Source: Chromohalobacter sarecensis
GTDB taxonomy: Bacteria > Pseudomonadota > Gammaproteobacteria > Pseudomonadales > Halomonadaceae
Length of the DNA: 64,000 nt
Assembly (NCBI RefSeq): GCF_023061135.1
Contig: NZ_JAKGAN010000004.1
Coordinates: forward strand, 186,001 to 250,000
Reading direction: 5' to 3'
Below, piece by piece: positions 63,621-64,000 of this stretch. The translations under genes and the position numbers were made by a program. Every line of letters starts with the position of its first letter. The first letter of the stretch is position 1. A model generated the notes under the pieces. The model ran no database searches and was not told the DNA's origin. It saw nothing but the letters and a program-made list of their open reading frames with translations.

Positions 63621-64000
63621 TTAGGCATCGCGACGTGTATCATGGCCATTGCCTTCTGCCGCTTCCGGGGGCACTTCGTCGTATTCCTCCTTTTCGTTGA
63701 AGGCACGGTAGATATCGTCACTGACCAGGTTGCGCACGGCGGTGAGCAGGTATTGCACGCCGGCGAGGATGAAGCCGACGGGGAGGGCGAGATAGACGAT
63801 CCAGAGAGGAATGTTCAGCGAAGCACTGCTGCGACCGCGATCGTAAATGGCCAGGACATAGTCGATGGACTTGTCGGCGAAATAGAACATCAATACGGCG
63901 GTGCCTAGACAAATCAGGATGAGGAGCGCCTTGCGCCAGCGGCCGCTGAGCTGGTCATAGATCGCCGACATGCTGATATGGCGGGCGTTGCGGGCTGCAT
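63621..64000 (-). CDS. dctQ: TRAP transporter small membrane subunit (DctQ), 5' truncated
   Basis: The open frame runs from the window edge through 126 codons. The ATG at 63971 is internal: upstream in-frame residues ...NARHIS and then MSAIYDQLSGRWRKALL match the conserved HIxVDxLYDRL loop between helices 2 and 3 of DctQ. Two helices follow, then an acidic tail (about the last 30 residues). The first two helices lie beyond the window. It is upstream of dctM in the operon. Confidence 0.88.
   Translation of the reverse strand, partial: AARNARHISMSAIYDQLSGRWRKALLILICLGTAVLMFYFADKSIDYVLAIYDRGRSSASLNIPLWIVYLALPVGFILAGVQYLLTAVRNLVSDDIYRAFNEKEEYDEVPPEAAEGNGHDTRRDA

Noticed and set aside
63621-63971. 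Complete 116-residue DctQ starting at the ATG at 63971
   Set aside because: The frame continues upstream with residues matching the conserved internal DctQ loop, so the gene is cut by the window edge.

Overview
The window looks like chromosomal DNA of a moderately halophilic gammaproteobacterium of the Halomonadaceae (Chromohalobacter or Halomonas type). The reasons are the high GC content, acidic proteins, DbpA, UbiK, GlcB and TrmB of gammaproteobacterial type, and the mix of betaine/carnitine catabolism, TRAP and GntP transport. This placement is inferred from gene content, not from a marker gene. No rRNA, tRNA, IS element, integrase or CRISPR array was seen.

Layout: 1-5.9 kb holds the end of a GPH-family transporter, dbpA, a RIO kinase and a TonB siderophore receptor behind a likely Fur box. 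5.9-14.3 kb is a four-carbon sugar-acid island. LtnD and DenD oxidise L-threonate and D-erythronate, and OtnI, OtnK and OtnC take both to DHAP. A GntR regulator, a GntP permease and a rhamnonate-dehydratase-like enzyme complete it, and a perfect TTGTC-A-GACAA palindrome lies midway between the divergent operons. 14.4-22.6 kb makes and degrades carnitine (gamma-butyrobetaine hydroxylase, carnitine dehydrogenase, dehydrocarnitine cleavage enzyme, thioesterase, CdhR-like regulator, CaiX-like binding protein). It also carries a DddP-like metalloenzyme beside a 2-oxoglutarate oxygenase. 24.4-26.5 kb has amtB between two P-II genes, with a sigma-54 promoter and an NtrC-like site. 27.2-35.5 kb is mostly housekeeping, but the 3' end of comM is duplicated around a decayed toxin and an intact antitoxin.

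35.5-43 kb is an AT-richer copper-resistance island: cytochrome b561, a DUF411 protein, cupredoxin, an OmpR-type two-component system, CopA oxidase and CopB. One promoter is CueR-like. Three others share a TTmAG-N6-TTCAG-N10-(-10) layout, proposed here as the operator of the island's response regulator.

42.9-52.1 kb is the most unusual part. It is a compact operon encoding a complex I-like membrane arm (NuoA, H, J, K, L, M and N homologues) with no NADH-oxidising or iron-sulphur subunits. Their place is taken by one 441-residue protein that reads as a NuoB-NuoD fusion stripped of its cluster cysteines and quinone-site histidine. A methyltransferase gene sits inside the operon. The fourth copy of the proposed copper-regulator site lies 75 bp upstream of its first gene, and two subunits carry His-rich segments. 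A copper-responsive, redox-inactive relative of complex I is the main hypothesis from this window.

52.1-64 kb holds an EgtB-like sulfoxide synthase, small thioesterase and DUF423 genes, an alanine/sodium symporter, thiS-thiG-trmB, an AEC transporter, an FKBP isomerase and a TRAP transporter truncated by the window edge. A 391-bp gene-free, AT-rich stretch at 59.9-60.25 kb carries four DnaA-box-like sequences.
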